From the NCBI GenBank assembly GCA_965200895.1, contig CBDAVM010000001.1, positions 2,108,001 through 2,172,000 of the forward strand: a stretch of 64,000 bases of DNA. Reading direction: 5' to 3'. The notes under the pieces were generated by a model. The model had not been told where the DNA came from and ran no database searches. It saw only the letters and a list, made by a program, of their open reading frames with translations. The position numbers and the translations under genes are program-made. Below, in pieces: positions 17,287-28,550 of the stretch (its first letter is position 1; the number at the start of each line of letters is the position of its first letter). The stretch is from WTFV01 sp965200895. GTDB lineage: Bacteria > Acidobacteriota > Vicinamibacteria > Vicinamibacterales > UBA8438.

Positions 17287-17733
17287 ATGAGTACGAAGAC
17301 GAAGCATCGGATGGACAAGGCCCGCTACGATGAGCTCGCGTGCATTCTCGAGGCGCGACGCCTCGAGATCATCGGCGAAGTTCAGCACAAGATGCGGGAC
17401 GTACGGACGGAGGGCGCGGCGGCGCCGCTGCACGATGTCCGCGACGACGCCGAGCATTCCGAAGCCGACATCCAGGACGACATCGAGTTCGCCCTGCTGC
17501 AGATGAAGGCGGAGACCCTGGACAAGATCGCCGAGGCGCTGGCCCGGCTCGACCAGGGGACGTTCGGCTACTGTTACGAGTGCGGCAAGGAGATATCGAG
17601 CCGTCGGCTGCGGGCGTTGCCGTTCGCCGTGCGCTGCACCGACTGCGAGGCGACCCGGGAGGTCGAGCTGGAGCGCGAGGTGCATGTCACGCGGCGGGGA
17701 GCGGTATCATTGTTTGCCGATCTCGCAGGTTGA
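17287..17733 (+). CDS. TraR/DksA-family zinc-finger transcription regulator
   Basis: 148-residue protein expected to enter the RNA polymerase secondary channel and modulate initiation, usually together with ppGpp. Seen: a basic N-terminus, a long helical segment with an acidic stretch (DVRDDAEHSEADIQDDIEF), then LARLDQGTFGYCYECGKEI and a second Cys pair (RCTDC) forming the C4 zinc finger with the family LPFA between. The DksA-type acidic tip is not clearly conserved, so I call the family rather than DksA itself. ATG 17287 has AAGGAG 9 nt upstream; an ATG at 17266 is also in frame. It sits just before lon. Confidence 0.9.
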   Translation: MSTKTKHRMDKARYDELACILEARRLEIIGEVQHKMRDVRTEGAAAPLHDVRDDAEHSEADIQDDIEFALLQMKAETLDKIAEALARLDQGTFGYCYECGKEISSRRLRALPFAVRCTDCEATREVELEREVHVTRRGAVSLFADLAG

Positions 17734-17780
17734 CGTTCATCCCACGTGCCTTGTCAGAGCGTTCTGGCGGCAGGCGCAGC

Positions 17781-20228
<2,448 letters not shown>

Positions 20229-20352
20229 CCCGAAAGCGGCACGCCGGGCATCAGCGGGCGGATCGCAGCGTTCGGAATCCGTTCTTCGAGCTTCGGTGGC
20301 ACCTGGAAGCGCCCACGGGCCGCCTCGCCGTGCGGAACGACGATCGCCGCCG

Positions 20353-20877
20353 CTACACCAGTTCCAGGCCCAGCGCCGTCTTCATGTCGGCCACCGGGCT
20401 TTCGGCCACCAGCTTCCGCGCCGCGTCCAGGGTGAAGACCTTCGGTTCGAGCACCTCGTCCGCATCGAGCGCGAGGTCGGACGCTGCGGTGAGCCCCGTC
20501 AGGCGGTAGAAGATCATCACCTCGTCGCAGTAGCCGGGGCTCGGGTGGAAGGCGCCGATGCGCTCGACGTTCTCGGGCGTCCAGCCGGTTTCCTCCGCGC
20601 ATTCCCGTCGCGCTGCCGCTGCCGGGTCCTCGCCGGGCTCGACGTTGCCCGCGGGCAGCTCCCAGATCCAGCGGTCGACGGCGTAGCGGTACTGCCGCAC
20701 GAGAATCACCCGCCCGGGGGCGGGCATCGGCAGGAGGATCGCCGACGCCGGGTGCCTGACGACGTCCATCGTCGCCTCGCGGCCGTGCGGCAGCCGGACG
20801 CGGTCCTGATGGGTCGTGAACACCCGCCCCCGGTGGACGGCGCGGCTGTGGAGGGTGACGGCGGCGCGTTCCTTCAC
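20353..20877 (-). CDS. Nudix hydrolase, ADP-ribose pyrophosphatase type
   Basis: 174 residues. The Nudix box reads GNVEPGEDPAAAARRECAEE and continues TGW, matching GX5EX7REUXEEXGU. The flanks (VRQYRYAVDRWIWELPAG before, FHPSPGYCDEVMIFYR after) match the NudF/ADP-ribose diphosphatase group, which splits ADP-ribose to AMP and ribose phosphate. Substrate is inferred from family resemblance only. GTG 20877 has GGAGG 7 nt upstream and overlaps the rluD stop by 4 bp, so the two are translationally coupled. Confidence 0.92.
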   Translation of the reverse strand: MKERAAVTLHSRAVHRGRVFTTHQDRVRLPHGREATMDVVRHPASAILLPMPAPGRVILVRQYRYAVDRWIWELPAGNVEPGEDPAAAARRECAEETGWTPENVERIGAFHPSPGYCDEVMIFYRLTGLTAASDLALDADEVLEPKVFTLDAARKLVAESPVADMKTALGLELV

Positions 20878-21908
20878 GTGGTTTCCTCCGGTTCCGACGA
20901 GAGTGCAACCCGGTGATGTCCTCCGGCCGCCCGCCGGCGGGTGACGGTCCGAATCGCATCGGCAAGGTCCTGGAGATCGTCGGGCAACGGGCACGCGACC
21001 TGCACGCGCCGGCCGTCCCGGGGGTGTGCGAACGCCAGGCGCGCGGCGTGGAGAAAGGGGCGCTCCAGCCGCTGTACGACACGCAGGTGCGCTGGCGGGT
21101 GCCGGCGCCGCCCGCCGTAGAGGGAGTCGCCGACCACGGGGTGTCCGATCGCGCTCAGGTGGACGCGAATCTGGTGCGTGCGTCCGGTCGAGATCGCCAC
21201 GCGGACCAGGGTGACGCCGTCCAGGGGTTCGGCCGTCACGACCCGCGTGACCGCCTCGCGCGCCCGCCGCGAACGGATCGAGATGCGCTTCCGGTCGACG
21301 GGGTCGCGGCCGATCGGCAGGTCGATGCGGCGTCCCTGCCGCACCAGGCCCCAGACCAGGGCGACGTATTCCTTCTCCACCTCGCGATCGGCGAACTGTC
21401 GGGCGAGCGCCGCGTGCGCCGCGTCGTGCTTGGCCACCACCAGCAGGCCGGACGTGCCGCGGTCGAGGCGGTGCACGATGCCGGGGCGCAGCTCCCCGCC
21501 GATGCCGCTCAGGTCGTGGACGTGATGCAGCAGCGCGTTGACGAGCGTCCCGTCCGCGTGACCCGCGGCCGGATGCACGACCATGCCGGCGGGCTTGTTG
21601 ACGACGACGAGGTCCGCGTCGTCGTGGGCGACTTCGAGGGGCAGGGCCTCGGGGCGCGGCGTCGCCGGAGCGGGGGCCGGGATGTCGACGCGCACCACGT
21701 CGCCGGCGCGAACGGCGATGCCCGCCCGTGCCGCGGTGCGGTCCAGTGCGACCTGTCCCTCCCGGATCAGCCTCTGAATCTGCGATCGCGTGCGGTCTCC
21801 CAGGTGCGCCGCCAGAAACCGATCGAGTCGCGTGCCGGCGTCGTCCGGCTGCACGTCGAGATCGACGTGCCCGGGCGGTGCCGGCTCGCCGCTGTCGCGG
21901 GTGGCCAT
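20874..21908 (-). CDS. rluD: RluA-family 23S rRNA pseudouridine synthase, probably RluD
   Basis: 344 residues. An N-terminal S4 RNA-binding domain (about 20-85; RLDRFLAAHLGDRTRSQIQR) is followed by the catalytic domain with VVNKPAGMVVHP and the active-site motif GIVHRLDRGTSGLLVVAK, whose Asp is the nucleophile. The S4 domain plus this motif fits RluC/RluD. RluD (positions 1911, 1915 and 1917) is the commoner neighbour of lspA-type genes, but the exact target cannot be read from sequence. The ATG follows lgt by 26 bp. Confidence 0.92.
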   Translation of the reverse strand: MATRDSGEPAPPGHVDLDVQPDDAGTRLDRFLAAHLGDRTRSQIQRLIREGQVALDRTAARAGIAVRAGDVVRVDIPAPAPATPRPEALPLEVAHDDADLVVVNKPAGMVVHPAAGHADGTLVNALLHHVHDLSGIGGELRPGIVHRLDRGTSGLLVVAKHDAAHAALARQFADREVEKEYVALVWGLVRQGRRIDLPIGRDPVDRKRISIRSRRAREAVTRVVTAEPLDGVTLVRVAISTGRTHQIRVHLSAIGHPVVGDSLYGGRRRHPPAHLRVVQRLERPFLHAARLAFAHPRDGRRVQVACPLPDDLQDLADAIRTVTRRRAAGGHHRVALSSEPEETT

Positions 21909-21934
21909 GTTCGATGCCGGGCCGCCGACGCAAA

Positions 21935-22744
21935 TCAGGCGCGAGCGCGCGCCGGCAACGGTTGTTGCGGCGACCCGCCACCGCGCGCCAGCAGGACGAG
22001 CATGACGATGCTCAACGGCACCAGCAGCGCCGAGACGAACTGCGAGGTCGACAGAACGTCGAAGACGGCGCCGCGGGGATCGCCGCGGAAGAACTCGATG
22101 ACGAAGCGCACCGTCGGGTACAGCAGCAGATAGGTCCAGAACGTTCTGCCCGGGAACGGACGCCACCGGCGCTCGAGCGCCAGCAGGGCGCCGAGGATGG
22201 CGAGTGCCGCGACCGATTCGTAGAGCTGCGTCGGGTGCAGGCTGACGTCGAGCGGCGTCCCGACGTTGGATGCGGCCAGCGGACTGGTGAACGTGATGCC
22301 CCAGGGCAGGTCGGTCGGGTGGCCGTAGCAGCAGCCCGCGAGCAGACAACCGAGCCGGCCCACCGCCTGGCCCGCCGCGATGCCGGGCGCGAACGCGTCG
22401 CAGGTCGTCCACAGCGGCATGGCGTGCCGCCGCATGTACCAGAACGCCACCGCGACCGACAGCAGCAGGCCGCCGTAGAAGACGCCGCCGGAGCGGACCA
22501 GGGTCCACAGCTCGGCGGGGTTCCGAACGAACTGGTCGAACTCGACGACGAGCAGCAGCAGCTTCGCGCCGACCAGGGCGCTGATGATGATCGCGATGCC
22601 GAGGTCCATGACCCGCTGCCCGTCCAGCCCGCGCGCCCGGCCCCGGGCGACCGCCACCTGCAGCCCGAGCAGGTACGCCGACACCAGCAGCAGGCCGTAC
22701 GAGTAGACCGTGATCGGGCCGAGCTCAAGCAGTTTCGGATACAT
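21935..22744 (-). CDS. lgt: Prolipoprotein diacylglyceryl transferase
   Basis: First enzyme of lipoprotein maturation; moves diacylglyceryl from phosphatidylglycerol to the lipobox Cys in the inner membrane. 269 residues with about seven helices. Seen: GPITVYSYGLLLVSAYLLG at the N-terminus, the signature region GQAVGRLGCLLAGCCYG, HPTQLYES, and VRFVIEFFRGDPRG near the end. Its start lies inside the last codons of lspA (20-bp overlap), so the first two steps of lipoprotein processing are coupled. Confidence 0.96.
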   Translation of the reverse strand: MYPKLLELGPITVYSYGLLLVSAYLLGLQVAVARGRARGLDGQRVMDLGIAIIISALVGAKLLLLVVEFDQFVRNPAELWTLVRSGGVFYGGLLLSVAVAFWYMRRHAMPLWTTCDAFAPGIAAGQAVGRLGCLLAGCCYGHPTDLPWGITFTSPLAASNVGTPLDVSLHPTQLYESVAALAILGALLALERRWRPFPGRTFWTYLLLYPTVRFVIEFFRGDPRGAVFDVLSTSQFVSALLVPLSIVMLVLLARGGGSPQQPLPARARA

Positions 22745-23309
22745 GCGCGTTCAGGAACACCATGTCCAGGATGAGGCAGCAGGCCCCGACCGTGATCGCG
22801 GCGTCGGCCACGTTGAAGGCCCAGAAGTGCCAGTTTCCCCAGTAGACGTCGACGAAGTCGACGACGTAACCCGACACGATGCGGTCGATCAGGTTGCCGA
22901 TGGCCCCGCCGATGATCGACGCCAGTCCGAGCCGGGCCAGCGGCTGGTCGGGCGGGACGCGGCTGGCGTAGACCGAGATGGCGATCAGGGCGAAGAGGCC
23001 GATGGCGGTCATCAGCGCCCGCTTGAACGGGATGTCGACTGCGTTCAGAAGGCCGAAGGCGGCGCCCGTGTTCCGCACGTAGCTGAAGTCGAGCAGCCCG
23101 GGGATGATCGTCACGCTGGAGTACAGCGGCAGCCACGCGTGCACCATCGTCTTGGTGACCTGATCGAGAAGCACGATACCGACAACGATGCCCAGCAGCA
23201 GGCCGCCCGGGGGGAATGCGGGGGCCGGCGGCGGGCTGTCGCCGCGACCCGCACCGGCGGGCGTGCTTCCATCCGCGGAACCGGCGGCGGGCCGCGTTTC
23301 AGCCGACAC
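22725..23309 (-). CDS. lspA: Lipoprotein signal peptidase (signal peptidase II)
   Basis: Membrane aspartyl protease that cleaves signal peptides of diacylated prolipoproteins. 194 residues, longer than usual because of a Pro/Gly-rich N-terminal extension of about 35 residues; a later start is possible but none is supported by a clear ribosome binding site. Seen: the first helix with VLLDQVTKTMV, NTGAAFGLL, and the two catalytic Asp motifs GNLIDRIVSGYVVDF and FNVADAAITVG. It overlaps ileS by 11 bp and lgt by 20 bp. The ileS-lspA order is conserved in many bacteria. Confidence 0.95.
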   Translation of the reverse strand: MSAETRPAAGSADGSTPAGAGRGDSPPPAPAFPPGGLLLGIVVGIVLLDQVTKTMVHAWLPLYSSVTIIPGLLDFSYVRNTGAAFGLLNAVDIPFKRALMTAIGLFALIAISVYASRVPPDQPLARLGLASIIGGAIGNLIDRIVSGYVVDFVDVYWGNWHFWAFNVADAAITVGACCLILDMVFLNAHVSETA

Positions 23310-26154
23310 TTTCCATGGCCTCCGCCAGGGAATCTACGCAGCGGTTGCACAGGCCGGCCGGGTCCCGGTCGCTCACCGCCGGCACGTAGCGCCAGCAGCG
23401 GTCGCACCTGACGCCCCCGGCGCGCCGCGCCTCGATCACCGCGACGCCGTCCGGCTCGACGAACTGGGCGCCGGCGGCCGCGGCCGCTTCCGCCGCCGTC
23501 GGCAACCCGGCATCCGTCGCTACCGATACGTCCGAGGTGATGAACAGCGTGGGCAGCTCCGCGGCATACCGCTCGACCAGATCCGCCGTGGTCCCGCTGG
23601 CGCGCAACGCCACCGCCGCTTCCAGCGAGGTGCCGACGGTCTTCCTCCGGCGCAGGCCCTCGAGCTCGACGTTGACGGCGTCGCGCAGGGCCAGCAACCG
23701 CCGCCAGCGGCCGAGCAGGTCGCGGTCGACCAGCGCGTCGCAGTCCGCAGGCAGATCGGCCAGATGGACGCAGTCTTCCCGCGCGCCGGGCAGGAAGCGC
23801 CAGAGGTCGTCGGTGGTGACCGGCAGGATCGGGGCCAGGAGGCGCGCCAGCCCGTCGGTCATCGTGTAGATGGCGGTCTGCGCCGAACGGCGGGCCTTCG
23901 AGCCGGGCGCCAGGGTATAGAGACGGTCCTTCGAGATGTCGACGTAGAACGCGCTCAGGTCGACGGTCAGGAAGTGGTTCACCGCGTGCGAGATCGGCTG
24001 GAACTCGTAGCGTTCGTAGGCGGCCAGGATCGTCGAGGCGATCTCGCCGTAGCGGGCCAGGGCGTAGCGATCCACCTCTTCGAGATCGGCCACCGGCAGC
24101 CGATCGGCGGCCGGATCGAAGTCGAACAGGTTGGCCACGAGAATCCGCAGCGTGTTGCGGATCTTGCGGTACGCCTCGACCACCCGGGCAAGGATCTCGT
24201 CGCCCAGGCGCACCTCCTCGCGGTAGTCGACCATCGCCACCCAGAGGCGCAGGATCTCGGCGCCGTGACGCTTGACGATCGTCTGCGGATCGATGATGTT
24301 GCCGACCGACTTCGACATCTTGCGGCCGGCCGCGTCGACCACGAAGCCGTGCGTGAGCACCTCCCGGAAGGGCGCGGCGCCGCGCGTTCCGAGGCCGACG
24401 AGCAGCGAGCTGTGGAACCAGCCCCGGTGCTGGTCCGAGCCTTCCAGATAGAGCGTCGCCGGCCAGCCCAGGTCCGGCCGCGGGCCGAGCACCGCCTCGT
24501 GGCTCGATCCCGAGTCGAACCAGACGTCCAGGATGTCGCGCTCTCGCTCGAACGTCCGGTTGCCGCACGCCGGACAGGCGCAGTCCGGCGGCAGGAACTC
24601 GTCGAGGTCGCGCTCGTACCACGCGTCGGCGCCGTGCTCCTCGAACACGGTGGCCGCCCGCTCGACGAGCGCCGGCGTCAGCGTCGCCTCCCCGCACGAC
24701 GTGCAGTAGAGGGCCGGAATCGGCACGCCCCACGACCGCTGCCGCGAGATGCACCAGTCGGGGCGGTTCGCCACCATGTTGCGGATACGCTCCTCGCCCC
24801 ACGCGGGAAACCACTTCACGCCGGCGATGGCGTCCAGCGCGCGCTGCCGCAGTTCGCCGCGGTCGAGTGCGATGAACCACTGCGAGGTGGCCAGGAAGAT
24901 GACCGGGTTGTGGCAGCGCCAGCAGTGCGGGTACGAGTGCTCGACGTCGGCGCGTTTCCACAGCCGGCCGCGCTCGGCAAGCGCCGCCTCGACGTGCGGG
25001 TTCGCCTCGAAGACGCCCATCCCGCCGAACCGCTCCACATCGTCCGTGAAGTGGCCGTCGGGCCCGACCGGCGCGTAGACGTCGAGCCCGTACCGGACGC
25101 CCGTGTGGAAGTCGTCGGCCCCGTGGCCGGGCGCGGTGTGGACCGCGCCGGTGCCCTGATCGAGGGTGACGTAGTCGGCCAGCACCGCGACCGAGTCGCG
25201 TTCGTACAGCGGGTGACGGAACCGCAGGTCCTCGAGGTCGGCGCCGCGGAAGGTTGCGAGCGGAGGGCCGAGCGTCCGGCCGGTCTCGTCGGCCACGCGG
25301 CCCGCGAGCGACTCGGCTACGATGAGCGCGCCCGACGGGCCCGCCGGTGTCGCGGTCTCGTACGCCGCGTAGGTCACCTCGGGGTGGAACGCGACGGCCA
25401 GGTTGGATGGAATCGTCCAGGGCGTCGTCGTCCAGATCAGGACGCCCGCGGCGCGGTCGGCCAGCGCCGGCGCCAGCACCCCGAGAGCCGTACGGCTCTC
25501 GGGGGCGAGCGGAAACTCGACGTGGATCGACGGCGAGCGGTGCGGCTCGTACTCCACCTCGGCCTCGGCCAGGGCGGTCCGGCACCGGATGCACCAGTGC
25601 ACCGGCTTCTTGCCGCGGTAGACCAGATCCTGCTCGACGAAGCGGCCAAGGGCGCGGACGATGGTCGCCTGGTAGGCGTGGCGCATCGTCAGGTACGGCG
25701 CGCTCCAGTCGCCGAGAACGCCGAGCCGCCTGAAGCCGTCACGCTGGATGTCGACGTAGCGCTCCGCGTACCGCCGGCACTCGCGGCGCACGTCGGCGAC
25801 GCGCATATCGCGCCTGCGCCGGCCCAGTTCGCGGTCCACGCGGAGCTCGATGGGCAGGCCGTGGCAGTCCCAGCCCGGCACGTACGGCGCGTCGAACCCG
25901 GCCATCGTCCGGGCCCGGACGATGAAGTCCTTCAGGATCTTGTTGAGCGCGGTGCCGACGTGGATCGCGCCGTTGGCGTACGGCGGTCCGTCATGCAGCA
26001 CGTAGCGCGGCGCGCCGCGGCGCCGCTCCCGGATCCGGCCGTACAGGTCCGCCTGCTCCCAGCGCGCAATGGCGTCGGGTTCGGTGGTCGGCAGCCCGGC
26101 CTTCATCCGAAAGCCGGTGCGCGGCAGGTTCAGGGTCTCCTTCCAGTCGGACAT
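23299..26154 (-). CDS. ileS: Isoleucyl-tRNA synthetase
   Basis: Charges tRNA-Ile; class I enzyme with an editing domain. 951 residues. Seen: HDGPPYANGAIHVGTALNKI (a HIGH-type motif reading HVGT, residues 65-68), FDAPYVPGWDCHGLPIE, the CP1 editing domain with TTPWTIPSNLAVAF, GSDQHRGWFHSSLL, and GRKMSKSVGN. The C-terminus carries a zinc finger with two Cys pairs, CDRC and CNRC. A TACAAT hexamer at 26214-26209 on the minus strand is a likely promoter, giving a leader of about 45 nt; no T-box is visible. It heads the block ileS-lspA-lgt-rluD-nudix. Confidence 0.97.
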   Translation of the reverse strand: MSDWKETLNLPRTGFRMKAGLPTTEPDAIARWEQADLYGRIRERRRGAPRYVLHDGPPYANGAIHVGTALNKILKDFIVRARTMAGFDAPYVPGWDCHGLPIELRVDRELGRRRRDMRVADVRRECRRYAERYVDIQRDGFRRLGVLGDWSAPYLTMRHAYQATIVRALGRFVEQDLVYRGKKPVHWCIRCRTALAEAEVEYEPHRSPSIHVEFPLAPESRTALGVLAPALADRAAGVLIWTTTPWTIPSNLAVAFHPEVTYAAYETATPAGPSGALIVAESLAGRVADETGRTLGPPLATFRGADLEDLRFRHPLYERDSVAVLADYVTLDQGTGAVHTAPGHGADDFHTGVRYGLDVYAPVGPDGHFTDDVERFGGMGVFEANPHVEAALAERGRLWKRADVEHSYPHCWRCHNPVIFLATSQWFIALDRGELRQRALDAIAGVKWFPAWGEERIRNMVANRPDWCISRQRSWGVPIPALYCTSCGEATLTPALVERAATVFEEHGADAWYERDLDEFLPPDCACPACGNRTFERERDILDVWFDSGSSHEAVLGPRPDLGWPATLYLEGSDQHRGWFHSSLLVGLGTRGAAPFREVLTHGFVVDAAGRKMSKSVGNIIDPQTIVKRHGAEILRLWVAMVDYREEVRLGDEILARVVEAYRKIRNTLRILVANLFDFDPAADRLPVADLEEVDRYALARYGEIASTILAAYERYEFQPISHAVNHFLTVDLSAFYVDISKDRLYTLAPGSKARRSAQTAIYTMTDGLARLLAPILPVTTDDLWRFLPGAREDCVHLADLPADCDALVDRDLLGRWRRLLALRDAVNVELEGLRRRKTVGTSLEAAVALRASGTTADLVERYAAELPTLFITSDVSVATDAGLPTAAEAAAAAGAQFVEPDGVAVIEARRAGGVRCDRCWRYVPAVSDRDPAGLCNRCVDSLAEAMESVG

Positions 26155-26221
26155 GGCGAGGCGGTGCGCGGTGAACGCAAGGTGGCGTCGGCGAGACCAC
26201 CCGTCTCAATTGTAGTGCAAA

Positions 26222-26227
26222 TATAAT
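26222..26227 (+). promoter_or_regulatory. -10 hexamer of the HAD hydrolase gene, leaderless type
   Basis: TATAAT ends 6 nt before the ATG at 26234, and no ribosome binding site lies between. Transcription would begin at or next to the start codon. Confidence 0.65.
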
Positions 26228-26233
26228 GGCTCC

Positions 26234-27004
26234 ATGCCGGTCGGGACGCCCCCCGCGCCGCCCGCCGCCCGCCCTGGCCCCGGTCTCGCGCGACGTATCG
26301 AGGCGGTCTTCTTCGACGTCGACTTCACCCTGATCCATCCCGGATCGGCTTTCGACGGGGAGGGCTACCGGGCCTTTGCCGCGCGCCACGGGCTGCGGGT
26401 CGACGCGTCGCGCTTCGACGAGGCGGTGCGCGACGCGTCCGTGGAGCTCGAGCGGCTGCAGGACCGCGCCTACCGGCCGGAGCCGTTCGTGCGCTACGTC
26501 GCGCGGGTCCTCACCCGGATGGGGGCGGTCGGCGACAGCATCAAGGCCTGCTCGCTCGAGATCTACGACGAGTGGGCCCTGTGCCACCACTTCATGCTCT
26601 ACGATGACGTCGCGCCGACGCTGGCCGCCCTGCACGCGGCCGGCTACCGTATCGGCCTGATCTCGAACACCCACCGCTGCCTGGACTCGTTCCAGTCCCA
26701 TTTCGCGCTCGATCCGTACATCACCGCCGCGGTGTCGTCGTCGGAGCACGGCTACCTGAAGCCGCACCCCAGCATCTTTCGCGCCGCGCTCGCCCGCGCG
26801 GGGACGCCCGCCGAAGGCGGGGTGATGGTGGGGGACAGCGTGACGCACGACATCGACGGCGCGCGCCGCGCCGGGATGGGCGCGGTGCTGCTGGCCCGAT
26901 CGGGAACGGCGCCGGAGACGGCCGAAGGCGTGCCGGTCATCCGCTCGCTCGCCGAGCTGCCGGACCTGCTGGCCGGGGCGCGCGGCGAGTTCCATCCTCG
27001 GTGA
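26234..27004 (+). CDS. HAD-superfamily hydrolase
   Basis: 256-residue phosphatase-type protein of the haloacid dehalogenase fold. Seen: motif I AVFFDVDFTLIHPG with both Asp, motif II GLISNTH, the motif III Lys in GYLKPHPSIF, and motif IV MVGDSVTHDIDGARRAGM. A helical cap lies between motifs I and II. The first 20 residues are a Pro/Ala-rich extension. Substrate unknown; related proteins include phosphoglycolate-type and sugar-phosphate phosphatases. It diverges from ileS and converges on the HIT gene. Confidence 0.9.
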   Translation: MPVGTPPAPPAARPGPGLARRIEAVFFDVDFTLIHPGSAFDGEGYRAFAARHGLRVDASRFDEAVRDASVELERLQDRAYRPEPFVRYVARVLTRMGAVGDSIKACSLEIYDEWALCHHFMLYDDVAPTLAALHAAGYRIGLISNTHRCLDSFQSHFALDPYITAAVSSSEHGYLKPHPSIFRAALARAGTPAEGGVMVGDSVTHDIDGARRAGMGAVLLARSGTAPETAEGVPVIRSLAELPDLLAGARGEFHPR

Positions 27005-27237
27005 GCCGGTTGGAGTTGTCGGGCGACCGGGTGCCTGCGCGGTCTGCGGGTCTCTGACAGGCAGGCGTGCGTGGCAGCCACCGGATGCCCCCGGGCGACC
27101 GGGTCGTTGCGCTGCCTGCGCGGTCTCTGGCAGGTCCGGTTTCCAGAACGTTCGGGCCTGCGCGAAGAGGCCGGTCACGGCGCGCTGCGGTGCACCGGAC
27201 AGACCGTCGAGGAGGCCCCGGTGTGGTGTCGCGCGCG

Positions 27238-27582
27238 CTATCCCGGCGGCCAGGTCATGTCCCGGCCGGCGAGCAGGTGCAGGTGGATGTGGAACACCGT
27301 CTGGCCCGCCGCGGCGTTGCAGTTGAACACGGTCCGGTAGCCCGCTTCGGCGTGGCCGCGCTCGGCGGCGATGCGGGTCGCCAGGTGCACCATCGAGCCC
27401 ACCAGGTCGGCGTCGTCGGCCGTCAGGTCGTTGAGGGTGGAGATGTGGCGGCGCGGGATGACGAGGATGTGCGTGGGCGCCTGCGGATTGATGTCGCCGA
27501 ACGCGACGAGACGCTCGTCCTCGTGAACGATGTCCGCCGGGATCTCCCCGGCGGCGATTCTGCAGAACAGGCAGTCGGCCAT
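27238..27582 (-). CDS. HIT-family nucleotide-binding protein (HinT-like)
   Basis: 114 residues. N-terminal DCLFCRIAAGEIPADIVHED, the central THILVIPRRHISTLNDL, and the catalytic triad QTVFHIHLHLLAGRDM define a HinT-type purine nucleoside phosphoramidase. The Cys pair near the N-terminus (CLFC) suggests a bound zinc. It is the last gene of the leftward block after prmC (32 bp gap). Confidence 0.95.
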   Translation of the reverse strand: MADCLFCRIAAGEIPADIVHEDERLVAFGDINPQAPTHILVIPRRHISTLNDLTADDADLVGSMVHLATRIAAERGHAEAGYRTVFNCNAAAGQTVFHIHLHLLAGRDMTWPPG

Positions 27583-27614
27583 GGTGGTTCTCGCAGTCGG
27601 GCGGCAGCGGTCTC

Positions 27615-28550
27615 TCAGGCTCCAGCGGCACCGATCACCGCGGTTCGCGGTATGCCCTGCAGGTCGACACGAACGCCGCGCAGCTCCATCCCCGGGGCCG
27701 CGACAACCAGCCCGCGCAGCGCGTCGGCCTGACCTGCGCCCATCTCGACGACGAGCCGCGCGTCCGGTCGCAGCGCGGCCGGCGCCGCCCGCAGCAGCTC
27801 GCGAAGCGGATCGAGCCCGTCGGGTCCGCCATCCACCGCGATCCGGGGTTCGTGCAGGCGGACCTCGGGCGGCAGCGAGGTCATCTCGCCGGTCGGGACG
27901 TAGGGCAGGTTCGCCGCCAGCAGGTCGATTCCCGCGCCGCCGCGATCCGGCGCCGCCGTGGCCAGCCAGTCGGCGAGCGGCGCCTCGATCCAGTCGATGC
28001 GGCCGCCGACGCCGTGCGCGGCCGCGTTCCGGCGGGCCACTGCCAGCGCGGCAGGCGAGATGTCGACTGCCGTCACCGCCGCGTGCGGAAACTCGCAGGC
28101 CAGCGCCACCGCCAGACAGCCCGAGCCGGTTCCCAAGTCCGCAACCGCGAGGGGAGCGTCGCGACGGTCTCCGAACAGCTCCAGCGCGGTCTCGACGATC
28201 AGCTCGGTCTCGGGACGGGGGGTCAGCACCGCTGGTCCGACGGCGAACGCGACGCCCCAGAACTCGCGGCGTCCGGTGATGATCGAAACCGGCTCCCGCT
28301 TCTCCCGGCGGGCGGCCAGGGGGCCATAGCGCACTTCGAAGCCGGGCGGCGCCGGATCGCGGCGGCGGGCGAGATACGTGGCGCGATCCCAGCCCAGCAC
28401 GTGACGCGCCAGGACCTCGGCATCGGCGGCGGCCTCGTCGGCCGCCACCCCGGCGCGTGCGAAGCAGTCCCGCGCCTGCGTCACCCGGTTGACGAGAGAC
28501 GGTCCGTCGACGGCGGACGAGGCGCCGGCGCCCGCCGCGGGCGTCGTCAC
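27615..28550 (-). CDS. prmC: Peptide chain release factor N5-glutamine methyltransferase
   Basis: Methylates the Gln of the GGQ motif of release factors, here presumably the RF1 encoded immediately upstream. 311 residues: an N-terminal helical substrate domain (about 20-90), then the SAM-binding fold with LTPRPETELIVE and VADLGTGSGCLAVAL (about 137-150). The catalytic NPPY motif reads NLPY (Asn214-Leu215-Pro216-Tyr217), an unusual change of the second residue. It overlaps prfA by 4 bp; the prfA-prmC pair is widely conserved. Confidence 0.94.
   Translation of the reverse strand: MTTPAAGAGASSAVDGPSLVNRVTQARDCFARAGVAADEAAADAEVLARHVLGWDRATYLARRRDPAPPGFEVRYGPLAARREKREPVSIITGRREFWGVAFAVGPAVLTPRPETELIVETALELFGDRRDAPLAVADLGTGSGCLAVALACEFPHAAVTAVDISPAALAVARRNAAAHGVGGRIDWIEAPLADWLATAAPDRGGAGIDLLAANLPYVPTGEMTSLPPEVRLHEPRIAVDGGPDGLDPLRELLRAAPAALRPDARLVVEMGAGQADALRGLVVAAPGMELRGVRVDLQGIPRTAVIGAAGA

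Noticed and set aside
26155..26233. T-box riboswitch ahead of ileS
   Set aside because: The gap is only 79 bp and shows no T-box sequence or antiterminator; T-boxes are also rare outside Firmicutes and Actinobacteria.
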